Positions 41,678-54,329 of a DNA stretch of 64,000 bases are shown in pieces. Source of the stretch: Henricia sp. BOLD:AAB3569 (lineage: Eukaryota > Echinodermata > Asteroidea > Spinulosida > Echinasteridae). Each line of letters starts with the position of its first letter. Position 1 is the stretch's first letter. The stretch lies in NCBI GenBank assembly GCA_037783545.1, contig JBBELK010000463.1:186001-250000 (forward strand). Reading direction: 5' to 3'. The notes under the pieces are model-generated. The model did no database searches. It was not told the origin of the DNA and saw nothing but the letters and a program-made list of their open reading frames with translations. Position numbers and translations under genes: made by a program.

Positions 41678-41811
41678 TACAGGCTCGTCAGCAATGCGCG
41701 CGTGCCACATTCGTGCCACGAAATACGCAGCTCCATAGCAATAGCATGGAGCTGCGTATTTCGTGGCACGAATTTGGCGCGCGCGCATTGCTGACGAGCC
41801 TGTGCCTTTAA
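41678..41811. mobile_element. TTAA MITE, family A, copy 6 (left tip lost)
   Basis: Hairpin with CAGGCTCGTCAGCAATGCG arms and a right TTAA at 41808. The left tip and its TTAA are degraded. Directly followed by element F copy 4. Confidence 0.8.
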
Positions 41812-42096
41812 GGCCACATTGGACTTTTTTGGGGAAAACCTACCGGTACCGAGACAATGGGTACTTTTCCCATTTTAAGTGCAGACAGCCTAGGACGTTT
41901 CCCTCTCAGTAACTTTTTCCGACTGCTGCCCAGAAAAATTGGCCAGGTATCTTTTCCCGAGGCGATAAGTCCAATGTGGACACATCGAGTCAGTAAAAGT
42001 GCTCTGGAGCGTACGTCCGGGCCGTGAAGGTCATACTGCGAAGGGACACTGCGCATGCAGTCCAAATGCGGACAGCAGTAAAATTTTAGCCATTTC
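41812..42096. mobile_element. Element F copy 4, 3' truncated
   Basis: Starts GGCCACATTGGACTTTTTTG and matches copies 1 and 3 until GTCCAAATGCGGACAGCAG, then stops. Confidence 0.75.
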
Positions 42097-42454
42097 TTCA
42101 TGTACACTTTGTACAGACACTGTTTGTTTACATAATTTAGGGGAAGATCTTGGTAGCCTGAAAACAAAAGGCTAAGACAATACAATTATAATGTCTGCAA
42201 GTGATGTCTAGACATGGAAGGAGTAGTCACAAGAACAATGAGTACAAGAATGTCTTCTTACTTTACATACAAATGTTTGAAGTACAAGTAGGTACTGTAC
42301 CACAGTAGTACAATTCTCTCATTTAACAAGGTTACAATAACTTGTATAAGGTTTAAGAGACCCCCCTACCCACTCCCCCAAAAAAAAAATTTTGCTTTCT
42401 AAAATAAGAGTTCTCTCTACTTGTGCATTATTAAGACTCAATTGTATTTCTCAC
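42097..42454. other. No feature seen
   Basis: Intron sequence with a C/A-rich run near 42361-42390. Confidence 0.4.
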
Positions 42455-43622
42455 ACAAGGCCTTTTCCCACGGCACTTTAACCCCGAGATAACCCGGGTA
42501 ACAGAAAAATTTAACACCGAGATTACCCGGGTTAATGGTTCGTTTCCCACGGCAAATCTCGGGGTTACGAATTACCCGGGTTATCTGGCCAAAAATGCCA
42601 CTTAACCCGGGTAATTTCTAGCCCTGCTCGGGAGGTGGGTTAACGCACCAATCTCGGGGTTAACGGCGACCTTGAGACGATTCTCCGGGTTAACGTTTGT
42701 CGTGGGAAACGACGACAATAGCCTACCCGGGTAGGCTATTTAGCGAGTTAAATTCTTGCCGCAATAATTATTGAGTCAAAGGTTGCAAGTACAAAAGTGC
42801 GCCCGCGCTTGAATGGCACTGTCAAACTGGTACTCTTCTGAAGGTAGTGTACAACAAAATACGCGTGGGGCCAGTGACAAAGCACACATCGATAAATATT
42901 ATCGATCGCTCGCGTTATTCATTCATGAACTCCCGTCTCGACCTGGGCTGCGTTCTAAATACGCAAACGGTTTGTTTGCTCAATGTGGAATGGATCGTTT
43001 GCCAAAATACATTTTCAAGATGGCGGCGCCCACAGTCACAGCAGTCGTATCGACGTTGTAATGTGGCTCTCTGCTGCTTACCATTTTTTTTTAGGAAATG
43101 TGACACGTTGCTATTGATTGTGTACCGCCAGCGATAAGGGAGAAAACCACAAACTACAAACCATCGTCTGTCATCTTTCATGTCGCGCACGCCATTTTGA
43201 AATCACTCGCGAATGTCGCGAACAATCCAAAGGTTTCTTGGCCAACGTTGGCGGCGCACAGTTCGTTCCACTCGAAAATTTCGCGGACATTGCCAACGTT
43301 TGCAAAAGTTCGCGTGTTTGGAACGCAGCCATGTTGAACCAAGAAAACACGATGGAAAACGCTTCATCAGCTGCATGCAGCAAAGGCCTCTTGTGTGTGC
43401 GCGCCATGTTTGTGTGTGCGCGCGCGCAGCCTGATCGATCGATTTTCCACACGCAATGGTTTCTGGGTATTTGTGCTGATTGGTGTACCGGGTAAGTGCT
43501 TCTCCGGGTTAACGCTTTTCGTGTGAAAAGAAACTCCGGGTTAAATGTAACCCGGGTTATTTACTGCTACCCGGGTAGAAAAGTTACACGGGTCGGATGT
43601 GGGTAGTGGGAAAAGGCCTACA
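42455..43622. mobile_element. Element I, AACCCGGGTAA-iterated, 3-bp duplication ACA
   Basis: 1,162 bp (42458-43619), ends AGGCCTTTTCCCAC and GTGGGAAAAGGCCT, ACA on each side. Both ends carry many copies of AACCCGGGTAA, CTCGGGGTTA and related palindromes (about 42479-42735 and 43500-43600). The centre holds nested element T. Confidence 0.82.
42947..43331. mobile_element. Element T nested in element I
   Basis: Ends GGCTGCGTTCTAAATACGC and GCGTGTTTGGAACGCAGCC. The interior repeats TTTGC/TTCGCGAA-type words (TTTGCAAAAGTTCGCG, GAATGTCGCGAAC). It contains AAGATGGCGGCGCC. Confidence 0.6.
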
Positions 43623-43914
43623 GTGGCAGGACCTACATGTATGATTGTCTTTGGAAAGTGTTTTGGGTGGGTTTCTTGCAATCTTGTCATCTCATGTTTT
43701 ACATTGGCTTCAATATTTTGGCAAATTTCCTTTACATTTCCCAACTGACAATATCAGAATTTATAATTTTCTTCTTCTCTTTCAACTTTCAAGTTTCTGA
43801 CTTCGTGACATGCTTTATGAAAACGTCAGTGACTGTACATGTAGGCTATTGTCAAGATATAAATGGATGTCCACACATATTCAACTGGAGGACAAGAATT
43901 GGAGCAGACAAAGA

Positions 43915-44917
43915 CCGTGTTTACACTGGTCCCGAGCTCGGGATCAAGATTGACCCCCTGATAATAATGTGTTGAGGTTAACCGCAATGGCCTCGAGTGC
44001 CGCGTTTATATCTGTTGTTGATCCCGAGCGCGGGGCCAGAAGTTGCAGTCAAAGGTCAAGCTAATGCAGCAGAATTCCGAGATGTTCCGTCCAGTTTAGC
44101 CATTATTTCTGCGCTGGCCCAAATGTCCAAAAACTTCGCCAGTTCGTCGTTGCTCCACGAGCGCCCGCGAACTTCGTTTGCCATCTTTTCACACGAAGAC
44201 AACTCGACTCGGCCACTTCGTCTTCGTCAACTTCTCTTCACAACGAAATATATAATGTCAACTTATGCTATATCGGAAATCGTTGAATGACACTCCGAAA
44301 TCCTTGATATAACAACTAAAAACTAAGCTGTATGATAATGACAAAGTGTCGCTAGATAGTTGCAGAAAGTAGAGAAAATGCAGAAAGTAGAGGAAATACA
44401 GAAACACTTTTTCTCAACGTGTGAAGTTTGTATCGGACACGCAAATAAGATTGCTGAATGCAGGATACCAATTACGTTTGTAGTACGTTGTGTTTTCGTA
44501 ACGGACGCCAGCGAGATTCTCAGTGTTGCATCACATGTCGATCGCGTCGGGGTATCATGCATTTTGTCATGGCATATATGCCTGCACACAATGCATGGAA
44601 CCAGTGGTACCTGTGTGCGTGTATACATGTACTACGTGTACACGTGTACATACCGGTAATAAGAGCGCGGGCTCTCCTGGAATTTTCGCGCGCTTTAGCC
44701 CGCAACAGGATGTGGGGCTGTGTGAGGAAGATTTATTGCCCAGCTAACCGCAAACTGATCCCGAGCTCGGGATCGAACCCTCCGCCATCGCGAGACCAAA
44801 ATCTCGGGGTCTGATCCGGGGCCAGTTTGGTTCCGAGAGCGTTTACACCTATTTGTGATCCGGGGCTGATCCCGAGCTCGGTGTTCGATCCCGAGCTCGG
44901 GATCAAGTGTAAACACC
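43915..44917. mobile_element. Element J, CCCGAGCTCGGGATC-iterated
   Basis: 1,003 bp, ends CCGTGTTTACACTGGTCCCG and GATCAAGTGTAAACACC. The palindrome CCCGAGCTCGGGATC occurs near both ends (43932, 44759, 44870, 44889), with variants. No clear flanking duplication. Interior open frames lack domains. Confidence 0.75.
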
Positions 44918-46040
44918 ATCAAAGAAATTGCCTAGGGATTGCCCATGACCTGGCATTCAACTCTGCCTCTCATCTCTCCAAATCCACTTTTTGATCATTC
45001 ATCATTCAACCAGCAACAAAGATTTGGAAATTATATCAAAAGGCTTAAAGCCCTTAAAATTTAACTCCACGAGTTGACAAAAAAAAACCAACTAAAAGGT
45101 GTTGATAGCCATGAATGCATGGTAACAAACACCACATGATTTTTTTTCTGTGTAAAATGGTACCTTTGTGGGAGAAATTGCCAAGTGGTTTTTGAAAGTC
45201 TGCAGACAACTTGTTAACCATGGAATCAGTGCTTCATACATGTATGTATGTTGTCATTTTCTAGAAAGGTGGAATTCATGTATCAATTTTTAAAATAGAA
45301 ATGACTGATTGGGGCACAATGCAGTACTCATATCTGGAGACCAGGGCTGCTTTCGACTTTATACAAACGTTGCCAGCATTCACCACTGGTTACAGTGCTT
45401 TTGTGCACTCGTCTATGAAAAGCCAGGTACCTGTTGTTGGTGTCTATTGGCGAATGCTGCGAATGTTCACCTGTTTGGAACGTATTTTTTGAACAATTTA
45501 AAGAGAATTTGTTACAATATTCCAGACAACTTGACCTCCCTCCCAACCCTCCTATCTAATCACTTCATATCTGTCAGAATCTAATGGATTTGTTGCAGTT
45601 CTCAAGGTGCATTTTGGGTCGCTTTACTTGGCAACATACCTCCCCTGTATGCCTTGGACCTGTCAATGGGACTCTGGATGATATTAAACAGATCTTGACC
45701 CAGTGAATGACCTGCCAGGTCAGAGGTCACACATGGAAATATTCTTGAAAGTACAGAAAATCCAGAGGCAGCATTACAGCAGTTTGAAATGAAATGGAGG
45801 TGAAGTGTGCAATTCTCCAGGTATTGGCTGTTGTCTTAACCTGGCTCACCAAAATATGATAGTTTGGGGTTAGAAAGTTAAGTGGTTTGAGAAAAATAGG
45901 TAGACATGATTACACTCAAGTTACAGGAATGGTGAAGCACAGATATTGATGGCTGGAAAACATGAGATTTAAATTGTTTTAAAACAATAGTCAAAAACAC
46001 TCAAAATATTCAAAAAGCAACTGGATTTTCTCAGAGCCAC
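44918..46040. other. No feature seen
   Basis: Intron sequence without supported features. Confidence 0.4.
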
Positions 46041-46487
46041 AATGCATAGTTCCGACATGTCAATCAAGCCGAACCCGCCGACCAATCACAACAGAGCTAG
46101 TAGACGGCGCCCACATAGGTCAAAGTGATACAATCATCACAAACAATCACGCGATTTTCTGCCCATACAGTTTGTATGTTGTATGCGCCAGTGACTGGGT
46201 GAATTTTGGTTTCAATGTCGGGCGATTCGCTATTTAAAGGTAGGAAAGCGCATTTTTATGAATATATGGCATCCCTGCATTACTAGGCCTTCGCTCAGTG
46301 TGGGCCAAGGTAACTGTCGACCCTAAAACATAAATACCTTTGAGTTTTCTCCAATGAATCTGTGCTTTCCATGCCGAGTCCCGTTGCTTTGTACGTTGTG
46401 TCACCATTTTTTTTGCGATGGCTTGTGAGCACATAGCAACAGTATCTAAGGGGCGGGGTTAACTGGGCAATCTCGGAACTATGCATT
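46041..46487. mobile_element. Element Y, inverted-repeat element
   Basis: AATGCATAGTTCCGA at the left and TCGGAACTATGCATT at the right, 15-bp perfect, about 447 bp apart. Interior non-coding. Confidence 0.6.
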
Positions 46488-46542
46488 CTCCAAAACAGAA
46501 AGTTCTGACAAACAGCGTGCCTTGCTTGTACAACCTATAAGG

Positions 46543-46880
46543 GTTATTCCATGAAAAGGGGACACAGTGTCCCCCTTACGTCCTGACACTTCTGGTATTG
46601 ATTTTCTATAATTACCAGATTTCAGAGAACGATTACCCTCGGCATATAAAGAATATATGACCTCATGAATCGAACACCACCTTTATCTGTTGATACTACC
46701 CAAAATATAACGAGAACGATTCAATGAACTAGTGCGATCTTCTAAATGCAAGTGTGACATTTTGAACATTTCGCTCATAATGTAATTTGAATCGATAAAG
46801 TCCAGGTTCTACAGCTGGGTAAAATCAGCAACTACCTTTTCCAGAAAGAAACTGGTCAAAAAGACTTGAAATGTAATCGC
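46543..46880. mobile_element. Element O copy 2, partial
   Basis: GTTATTCCATGAAAAGGGGA followed by text shared with 25612-26000. Right end lost around 46880. Confidence 0.65.
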
Positions 46881-47553
46881 AAGAGTTGAAAAATGCAGGT
46901 TTGAAAGGAAAAGTTTGCAGAGCAGGAAAGTGAAGCTGCCTGATGCAAGCACTACCAACTACATCGGCTACATAGGCTACATCTACATGTACATGTACAT
47001 GTAGCCTATACCATAGGCCAATGGTCTTGCTGAAGTACATGTATGCATACTTCTTAAACATAAAAATTGTATCATTGCCCTTCTATTCCGACAATACTTG
47101 TTGATTTGTGCTTGTACTTTTTCCTCGCCCCCTCGGTCTCCATGCAACAGCCGAGTGTTTCTGTTACCAAATGTATATTCTGTTCACCAAAGTGCAAAAT
47201 GCTGTGTTAATTATTCACTTGGTTATATTCCTACACTGTGTTGACAATCAATTTATCACCAATATATCGGGCTATAACACCTGGTACAAATAAGTACACT
47301 CTGTGAACCTCTAGACTGCAGGGCACCTGTATTCTATAGCTTTGCTTTTTATGGACATATGTAGCAGAATGCATTGACCAATTCATCATAAATAATATCC
47401 AAAAATACTACCACAAAGGTACCAGGGGGTTTACAGGTATAAAAAGCTTGATGCGCTAAGTAATTTTCAGTCGGTTCAGTGATATTTATGACCAGCTTAA
47501 AAGTTTATTGAGTTTAATTTTCCCCCAGATACAAAATCTGTGTCCTCCACAGC
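46881..47553. other. No feature seen
   Basis: ACATGTACATGTACATGTAG palindromes at about 46984-47003. No gene. Confidence 0.4.
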
Positions 47554-48343
47554 TTAAGCCCTTTTCACACTGCAGAGCCAATCCCCGGAAAATATATCCC
47601 CACCAATTTTACCCCACCAACACCCCAGCAACCGTTCACACTAGACCCATTTGGTAACTCTCGGGGACACTATTTCCCGGGAATATGCACGGTCGTTTCA
47701 CACTGGCCATCAAACCCCGGGAAATGTGTAAACTGAGGGCACCCATCAGGAAGTTCCCAAATGAATTGTGGGCGGAAGTCCACGCTGGGCCACGCATCAT
47801 GCGGATAAGAAAATAGAAGACTGGTACCTAACCACACGGGACATTATAAATACACGTACACGAGAAGGAAGCTAAACACAGTCTTGTTCACGACACTTCT
47901 TTTATTACAAATTAAAACCATTCATTTTGCTCATATTCTTTAAAATAAAATTATTTGTATAATTTTCAAACGTTATTATTTGTGTTTTGTACTTAACTGT
48001 ACATTTATTTACGAAAAATTTGAAAGGTACTGCATCACAATACTAAGCTACCGCGCGAATTACTTGGCGCGCCATTTGTGACCCTGTGACCTTTCGAGAT
48101 TACCCGTGGACGCAAAAAGGTGGGGTAAGTTCAAACCCTGCGACGTTCACACTACCGGTAGTTGCTTTTCCCCGGGAAAAACGTTCAACCCCGGGGATTT
48201 CTCCTTTAACCCTACTCCCGAGCAGGGGTAAATATTTCCCGGGGAAAAACTTTTTCCCGGGGATTTCTTTGGTAGTGTGAACAGACCGACCGAAATTCCC
48301 CGGCAATTTCCCGGGGAATTCGTCTAGTGTGAAAGGGGCTTTA
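47554..48343. mobile_element. Element K, CCCCGGGAAA-iterated, 3-bp duplication TTA
   Basis: 784 bp (47557-48340), ends AGCCCTTTTCACACT and AGTGTGAAAGGGGCT, TTA on both sides. Both ends carry multiple CCCCGGGAAA or TTTCCCGGGG palindromes (47590-47715 and 48167-48318). The centre is AT-rich. Confidence 0.85.
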
Positions 48344-48637
48344 GATGATCTCACAGCATATACATTTTTTTTAAACCGGGAAAACGGTCTGACAGGATTG
48401 CGGACCACTTTCAAAGTGCACTTTTGTTTTATTGTCAGACTTTGTGGTCTTTGAAATCAGGATTTAGTGGAGAAAAAAAATACAAATTCAGCCTTTCCCC
48501 CCTGGCTGTTTGAGGTCATGGGTCATTCCCAAAGCCTTATTATGCCCTGTATGGGATGAGTTGCATGTTCCAAAATCTTGTAGAGCAATAGTCCAGTCAT
48601 TTCTTGTGTGGCAATGCTGTGCATTTAGTAACAATTA

Positions 48638-49085
48638 GCATGTTTCTATTGAAGGTCCGGAATTTTACCGGTAAACCCAATAACCGGTAAATAGCGGGTA
48701 ACACGAAGTTTCTACTGAGCTGCTCTGTCCGGAAAATAGTGGATCTTGATGGCCTCGGCCAAATATCGGATCGCATAAAGTTTGCGAGTTTGCTGGATAA
48801 AGGTCACATGCAGGGGTCAAGCACGTGCATTGGATCAGTCATTGTGGGGTCACATGTTTATGTTTCTCCCCTGTACAGTGTATGTGCACTCGGGCGGAAC
48901 GGTGCATGTTTCTATTGGTGCTTACCGGATAAATTCCCCCGCCATTTTTCGTCCTCGAGAAGGAAAATTGCTGGGAGAATTCTCCCCGCCATTTACCGGA
49001 AAATAGCGGATAAGACTTGTTTCTACTTAGCACATTTTCCATCTTTTCTGGCATTATCTGGTAAATGGATGTCAATAGAAACACG
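48638..49085. mobile_element. Element D copy 2 (without nested insertions)
   Basis: GCATGTTTCTATTGAAGG to GTCAATAGAAACACGC. Repeats TTTACCGGTAAA and AAATAGCGG(A/G). It provides the empty-site reference for the two insertions in copy 1. Confidence 0.75.
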
Positions 49086-49377
49086 CCCAATGTTTCAATA
49101 CCTACATGTAGGCAACGTGTTAGCTAGCGAGCCGTGCAAGCCGTGTTAGCACGGCCGGTTGTGATGAAATCACGGGCAAAATTTTTCAGCACGACTTGGT
49201 CAAAGCCGTGCGTAAACTCTGAGGGATGTCAACCACGCGCGGATAATTCTCTCACAAGAAGCATTAAGTGTTTCGATATCGAGGATGGAAAAGTTGTACA
49301 TGTAAAATTGGTACCATCGTAAAGCTGATTAATTGAAACTATCTTTAGTAGTTAATAAATTTACCATACATAAATTT
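49086..49377. other. No feature seen
   Basis: CG-containing intron sequence (GTGCAAGCCGTGTTAGCACG near 49133) without recognisable elements. Confidence 0.35.
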
Positions 49378-50229
49378 TCTCTAGTGAAAAAAGAACCACA
49401 GAGAATTCATGGCAAACAATAATTCATTCTGATTTGCACGTACGGTACGGCCGACCAAAAACAGCTCTCGATACGGTACAGACGGCCCAGCTGGTCCTCC
49501 TGGCGCCAGAACGTGCCTAGTCTGGTTTCCGGACCATAAGATTCTTGGCTTTAGTGGGGCGGTAACCAGTCCAACTCATGCTGATCACTGTTTTGTTAAC
49601 TTGAACATCATTGGCCAGAATTTACTACCAACAGGTCATACTATTTTTATCAGCCAATCAGCATGCGTTTTACAACACGAGTTGGCCTCTTACTCTGAAA
49701 GGGAAATCCCCTGCATGAGAAATCCCCTGCATGAGAAATCCCCTGCACATACATGACATAGCAGCAACCAGCTTGATCTACATTTTTATGGAAAATATCG
49801 TCAACTCCCATGGATAATGTGCGGTATGGAAAGGAATTTAGTACATGTACGTTCATGTAGTTGATCATGGCTTCAAACCTTGTGTGCAAAACATGAGGCA
49901 GACTGAAATTTTTTTAGGAAGTGTTTCCACACAAAATATTAAAAAATTTCACTCAAAATTTTCGAGTTTTTCCATCAAATCTGCACTCACCAATGCTTTA
50001 TTACATGTATTAGTCCTAGTCTTTTAAAGTTTTTGTTTAAAACAAAATTGTTTACATGTAGCTTAGTTCAAGACCCCAGACTAAATGCACTAGAAAACTT
50101 GTTGTAAAGTCACAAATTTTCCCGGGGCCCTTAAGTGGGCCCCGGACACCACGCCGTGGCTTCGCAGGTTATCGAGTCGTTACAGAATTGGGCCCCCACA
50201 CATTTTCAATCAACTTGGGGAGAACCCTG
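49378..50229 (-). mobile_element. Element U copy 2 (inverted)
   Basis: Matches 20390-20890 in reverse (CACGTGCC-type text, TGGTTTCCGGACC, AACCAGTCCAACTCATGCTG, GCATGCGTTTTACAACACG). It ends with TTGGGGAGAACCCTG at 50229, the complement of the U left end. GAAATCCCCTGCATGA is repeated two to three times at 49705-49750. The left limit is approximate. Confidence 0.65.
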
Positions 50230-50607
50230 TCATATCTACAATAGCCAGAGCTTCCAGGACCCTTAAGCGGGCGCTGGACTCCGGCAGTGACTTCGCGCTG
50301 CTTCGGACACATTTTTTTTTACTTTACAAAGTTGCACTCCCACTTTTTCAATTTGCACTCCCACTTTCTCAATTCCTGGCTAAAACACTGCATGTAGGCC
50401 AACAGAATCATTTTAAAAGTACAGATTTTATGCACAGAAAATAGGGGACAAATTATTTTTGAAAATATGCAATGTTTTGTTGATGACTGAGCACACGGGA
50501 GGAAATAAGCATGATGTATTTTACATTTTTTTAGTTTCCTGATGTTGGTTACAGCATCCAGTGAAAAAGTTGAAAAATAAACCGGCTCTTTTCAGAGCCA
50601 CTCTTTA
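50230..50607. other. No feature seen
   Basis: AT-rich, with two short imperfect duplicates of CTTAAG(T/C)GGGC.. near 50128 and 50270. Confidence 0.35.
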
Positions 50608-51520
50608 AGGCTGTTAACGAATCAAATATTTGAATATTCGATCGTCTATCAAATATTCGAATAGCATTTTACCGAATCGAATATTCGGTATGTGCTTTTC
50701 CACTCCAAACCAAACATGTTAATCAGTTAAGAAAAGGTGAAAATATCTTTTCCGTCGCCGTAACATTCGCTTTGAAGTTTGATGACATTTGCGTCCAACT
50801 TTGAGACCAGTGTACAGGATACAACACATTGAACACAAGGTCTATGGTTAGAGCAGACGATAATTTTTGCAAAAAAACTCTTCGGGCGAGAGACCATTAT
50901 GCAAGTTACGACATAGTCTGTAGTTTGAACCGAGATTAATTTTTGCAAAAACTGAATGGGCGTGATAATTTCACGCATCGAATATCGAATATAGGGCTTG
51001 GGAATCGACATCACGACACCATTATTGAAGTCATTCTCGTCCGCCATACTTCAAGGTAGTGAGTGGTTGCTATGCTAACTGGCGTGCAGCTCGTCAACTT
51101 TAGATGCGTGCGGCGCCCGCGCGATTCCATGTCACGCAAACAATGACCTAGTAGTTGAATTCGACATGTCGCGGCGCGGCGCATGCATCCTGCACGCGTG
51201 GGAACAAAACAAGCTGAACGTATCGTTAAACTGTGGTGCAAAGTGCAAAAAAATAAAACTAGTGCTCAACTTACGAGGGTGGACCAATTTTGTTGCCTAC
51301 TAGGCCTTCGTCAGGGTAGTTGTGGGTCTTTGCACTACAGTTTAACAGTGATACGCAGCTCCCATTGCTTATATCTGAACGTACTCGCGCATGTTACTGG
51401 CAACAAACATGGCGGAAACCACTGCATTGTGACGTTGCATGACATCACATTCCCAAGCCCTATTCGATCCAAAATAAAACAAAATTTTCGAATATAAATT
51501 ATTCGAAAATGCACAGGCCT
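50608..51520. mobile_element. Element Q, ATTCGAATATTCG-iterated
   Basis: Left end AGGCTGTTAACGAATCAAAT, right end ..ATTCGAAAATGCACAGGCCT. AATATTCGAT/ATCGAATATTCGG words recur near both ends. Inside, TATAGGGCTTGGGAATCGA (about 50991) pairs with ATTCCCAAGCCCTAT (about 51450). Confidence 0.65.
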
Positions 51521-52449
51521 ACCACTCTTTTCTCCAAACGAGAAAATTGTGACACATGGTGCCATCCAAATTGATTAACATTAATGACAGGAAATCAGTT
51601 TTTCCACCAGGACACAATTATAGGCATACATGTATTAGACCTTGGGGATAAAGTTGAAACAGATTTGATTTTCAAGGGTGTTAAAAGCCAAAAATTCAAG
51701 CATGTTCCAAACATCTTCCATTTAATGGAACACCATGTTGAATTTCAGGGTTACACCACATATGGTATCTCTCAAGCCAGATTGTTAGTAGCAATACAAA
51801 ACAAAGCATGCAGTGGCATTCATTTAATGCAAGTCATTGCCCTCATGGTCCCCAATACTCCCAAGGGATTAGAGAAGTTCAGTCTTGTACCTGTGGTTTG
51901 GTCTGTTACCCCATAGGTTGTGTACAGTCCAATGTTATGACAATAACCTAAGGTGTTAATCAGCAGTACCCCCAAGTTATTAATAATAATGCAAAATGGA
52001 TGGGTTTTGTGGTGCAGGTGGTTTATCTTAATCCTCCTAGTAAGCCATTTTGTTGAAAGGCCGGGTTTAAGGTTGTTGTTCAAGGCACAGAATAGAGCAG
52101 GCATGCATTGATATATTTGCAGTGGTTCCAGCATTTGCCTCAAAGCTGTTGTTTGTGGTAATTTATCACACTTGGGTGGAGGTTGCACATACAACCGTTT
52201 TGTAGGGGGTAGGGAAAGAATTGGTTTAATTATGTCAAACAGCATGTGTTTGGATCAAATTTCCCATTGGGTTTTCACCAGATTTAACCCTGACATCCCA
52301 GCCTTTCATTTGAGCAGAAGGACTATGTAAAATGGTACTTGGTATTTTGTGGGCCGAGTTTCAAAAAAATGAATAACACAAGGGAGGAACTTTATACTTA
52401 CAACTGCTTCATATTATAGCCTACAGTACACAGTAAAACTTTGTCAAAA
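51521..52449. other. No recognised feature
   Basis: An open frame of 110 codons at 51584-51916 and an opposing one of 141 codons have no recognisable domain. Probably non-coding intron. Confidence 0.35.
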
Positions 52450-53549
52450 GCCGTGTCCGCATTGGACTTGTTTATTGACAAGTTTTACTGAGACGATGGT
52501 AAAATAAAAAATGGCTAAATTTTACTGCTGTCCGCATTTGGACTCTTTTGACATGGGAAAATTTACCGAGACCTTGGGAGAGCATGCGCAGTGTCCCTTA
52601 ACAGGATGACCTTCATGGCCCGGACGTACGCTTCCAGAGTGCTTTTACTGATTCGATGTGTCCACATTGGACTATAGGTGTGTTCCCATTCGACCTATTT
52701 TTCAGCGCCCTCGCGGGAACTTTCCGCGACTCCCTGTAAACATTCCTTCCTGTAAATCTCCCGTGCGTTCCCACTTACCATATATTTTACACGACGCAAG
52801 CACAAAATTTAGCTACTCAGCTGGCCATATGTGGTCAATTGAGGGCATGGTTTACATAACCTTTGACCTAACAGGATGTTTGACATGCCATGCGATACAC
52901 ATATTGGCGCGAAATTATTAATTGTGTGCATGCTGCACGAAACCCAATCAAATTTCGAACAACTTCGATTAAACTTGCCATTATATTTGCAAAGAAAAGA
53001 GCATGAAAAAACATGTGCGTACGTATACAGGGCCCGTACATAATAACCAGAATTTTCTCGCGCAATGTGTGGTGGGATTGCACGATGCAGGAAGTGACGT
53101 CATCCATTTGGCATTTTACACAGCGGCAGCGGTAGTTCTACAGGGTGGTGCTGATCCCATTGGACTTTTCGAGGGCCCTGTAAAACTCCCGCGGTTAAGC
53201 GGAAAGTTTCCGCGGCCTCTCTCGCCCTGTATGTTTTACATCGTGGTCGCGGTAACTTTACAGGGACGCTAATTCTCCGTGCGTCCCCATTGGACTAAAT
53301 TTTGTTACTCTCCCGCACAACCACGGGAGTTTAACCAAAAATAGTCCAATGGGAACACCACTTTATTGGGTATCGTCTCGGGAAAAGTTACCTGGTCAAT
53401 TTTCCTGGGCAACAGTTGGCCAGGAAAAGTAAGCGTTGGGCTCGGGAAAAGTTACTGAGAGGAAAACTTCCTAGGCTGTCCCCACTGGATTAAAAATTAG
53501 AAAAGTACATGTACCCATCGTCTCGGTAAGAGTCCAATGCGGACAGGCC
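52450..53549 (-). mobile_element. Element F copy 5, interrupted by element G, duplication AAA
   Basis: Left end AGCCGTGTCCGCATTGGACTT, right end GTCCAATGCGGACAGGCCT. AAA lies on each side. Element G splits it at 52677-53359; the F text resumes with GGGTATCGTCTCGGGAAAAG. Confidence 0.8.
52677..53359. mobile_element. Element G nested in element F
   Basis: Ends GGTGTGTTCCCATTCGAC and AGTCCAATGGGAACACC, about 683 bp. The interior repeats CTCCCGCGG, CCCTGTAAA and TTACAGGG words. Non-coding. Confidence 0.75.
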
Positions 53550-54254
53550 TAAACTCCAAAAGTGAATAGGCAGAGTAATGAGTTACTGTTTAGTGTTATT
53601 GTTGTTTTGAGCTACCAGTAGTTTCATTGTAATTAATTCCATGAGGTTCGAAAAAAAAAAAAAAAATACAATGTACACAAGTAGGTTAGAGTACTATTAC
53701 AGATTACCCCGGTACTGTAGATAGTATTTTGTATACTTTGGGTATTTCCATGATAAAGGGTACATTTTGCAAACAAGACAATATTTTCATACAGATAACT
53801 TTATCTTATCTCAAAATAAAATAAATAACTTTGTCGTTTTAAGGAGATACAACTTAAACCCTTGAAAGGGTAGCAAATAGTGTGACAACAATGAAGACAA
53901 ACACTTTGTAACATTTTGAGACAAGATATTCGATGCGTGAATTTTTTCTTAAGATTTTGACAAAGTTTACCGTGGAATTAATTGATTTTGGCACATCTAA
54001 ACTCACAGCTCACAGGAATACAGCTGAGCCTTTTTTATCTGTGTTCAAACTATGAACTTCGTGTTGTAACTTGCATCAAGCAGTCTCTTGCCCGAAGAGG
54101 GTTTTGCAGAAATTATCGTCGGCCCTTGTACACTGGACTTGTGGTTGGACGCAAATGTGACATCAAATAAAGCAGCCGTTTTGGCAAAGGAAAAATTGAC
54201 TTTTTAAAATTCTTCCTAGTTGAAAGAGTGGTAAAAGTACATACCAAATATTCA
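53550..54254. other. Diverged family C fragment and A-tract
   Basis: GGGTATTTCCATGATAAAGG at about 53739 and AGCAAATAGTGTGACAACA near 53870 resemble family C/O text. An A-tract lies at about 53651-53666. No gene. Confidence 0.35.
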
Positions 54255-54329
54255 GTTTGGTAAAGTGCTTTTCAAATATTCGATTGACGACCGAATATTC
54301 GCATATATTCGATTCGTTAGGCACAGCCT
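54255..54329. repeat. Partial Q-type terminus
   Basis: TCAAATATTCGATTGACG..GAATATTCGCATATATTCGATTCG, ending GGCACAGCCT, matches the left terminal region of element Q in reverse. Confidence 0.55.

Noticed and set aside
51584-51916. 110-codon open frame in the large intron
   Set aside because: No domain, no splice context; opposing frame of similar length exists, as expected by chance.
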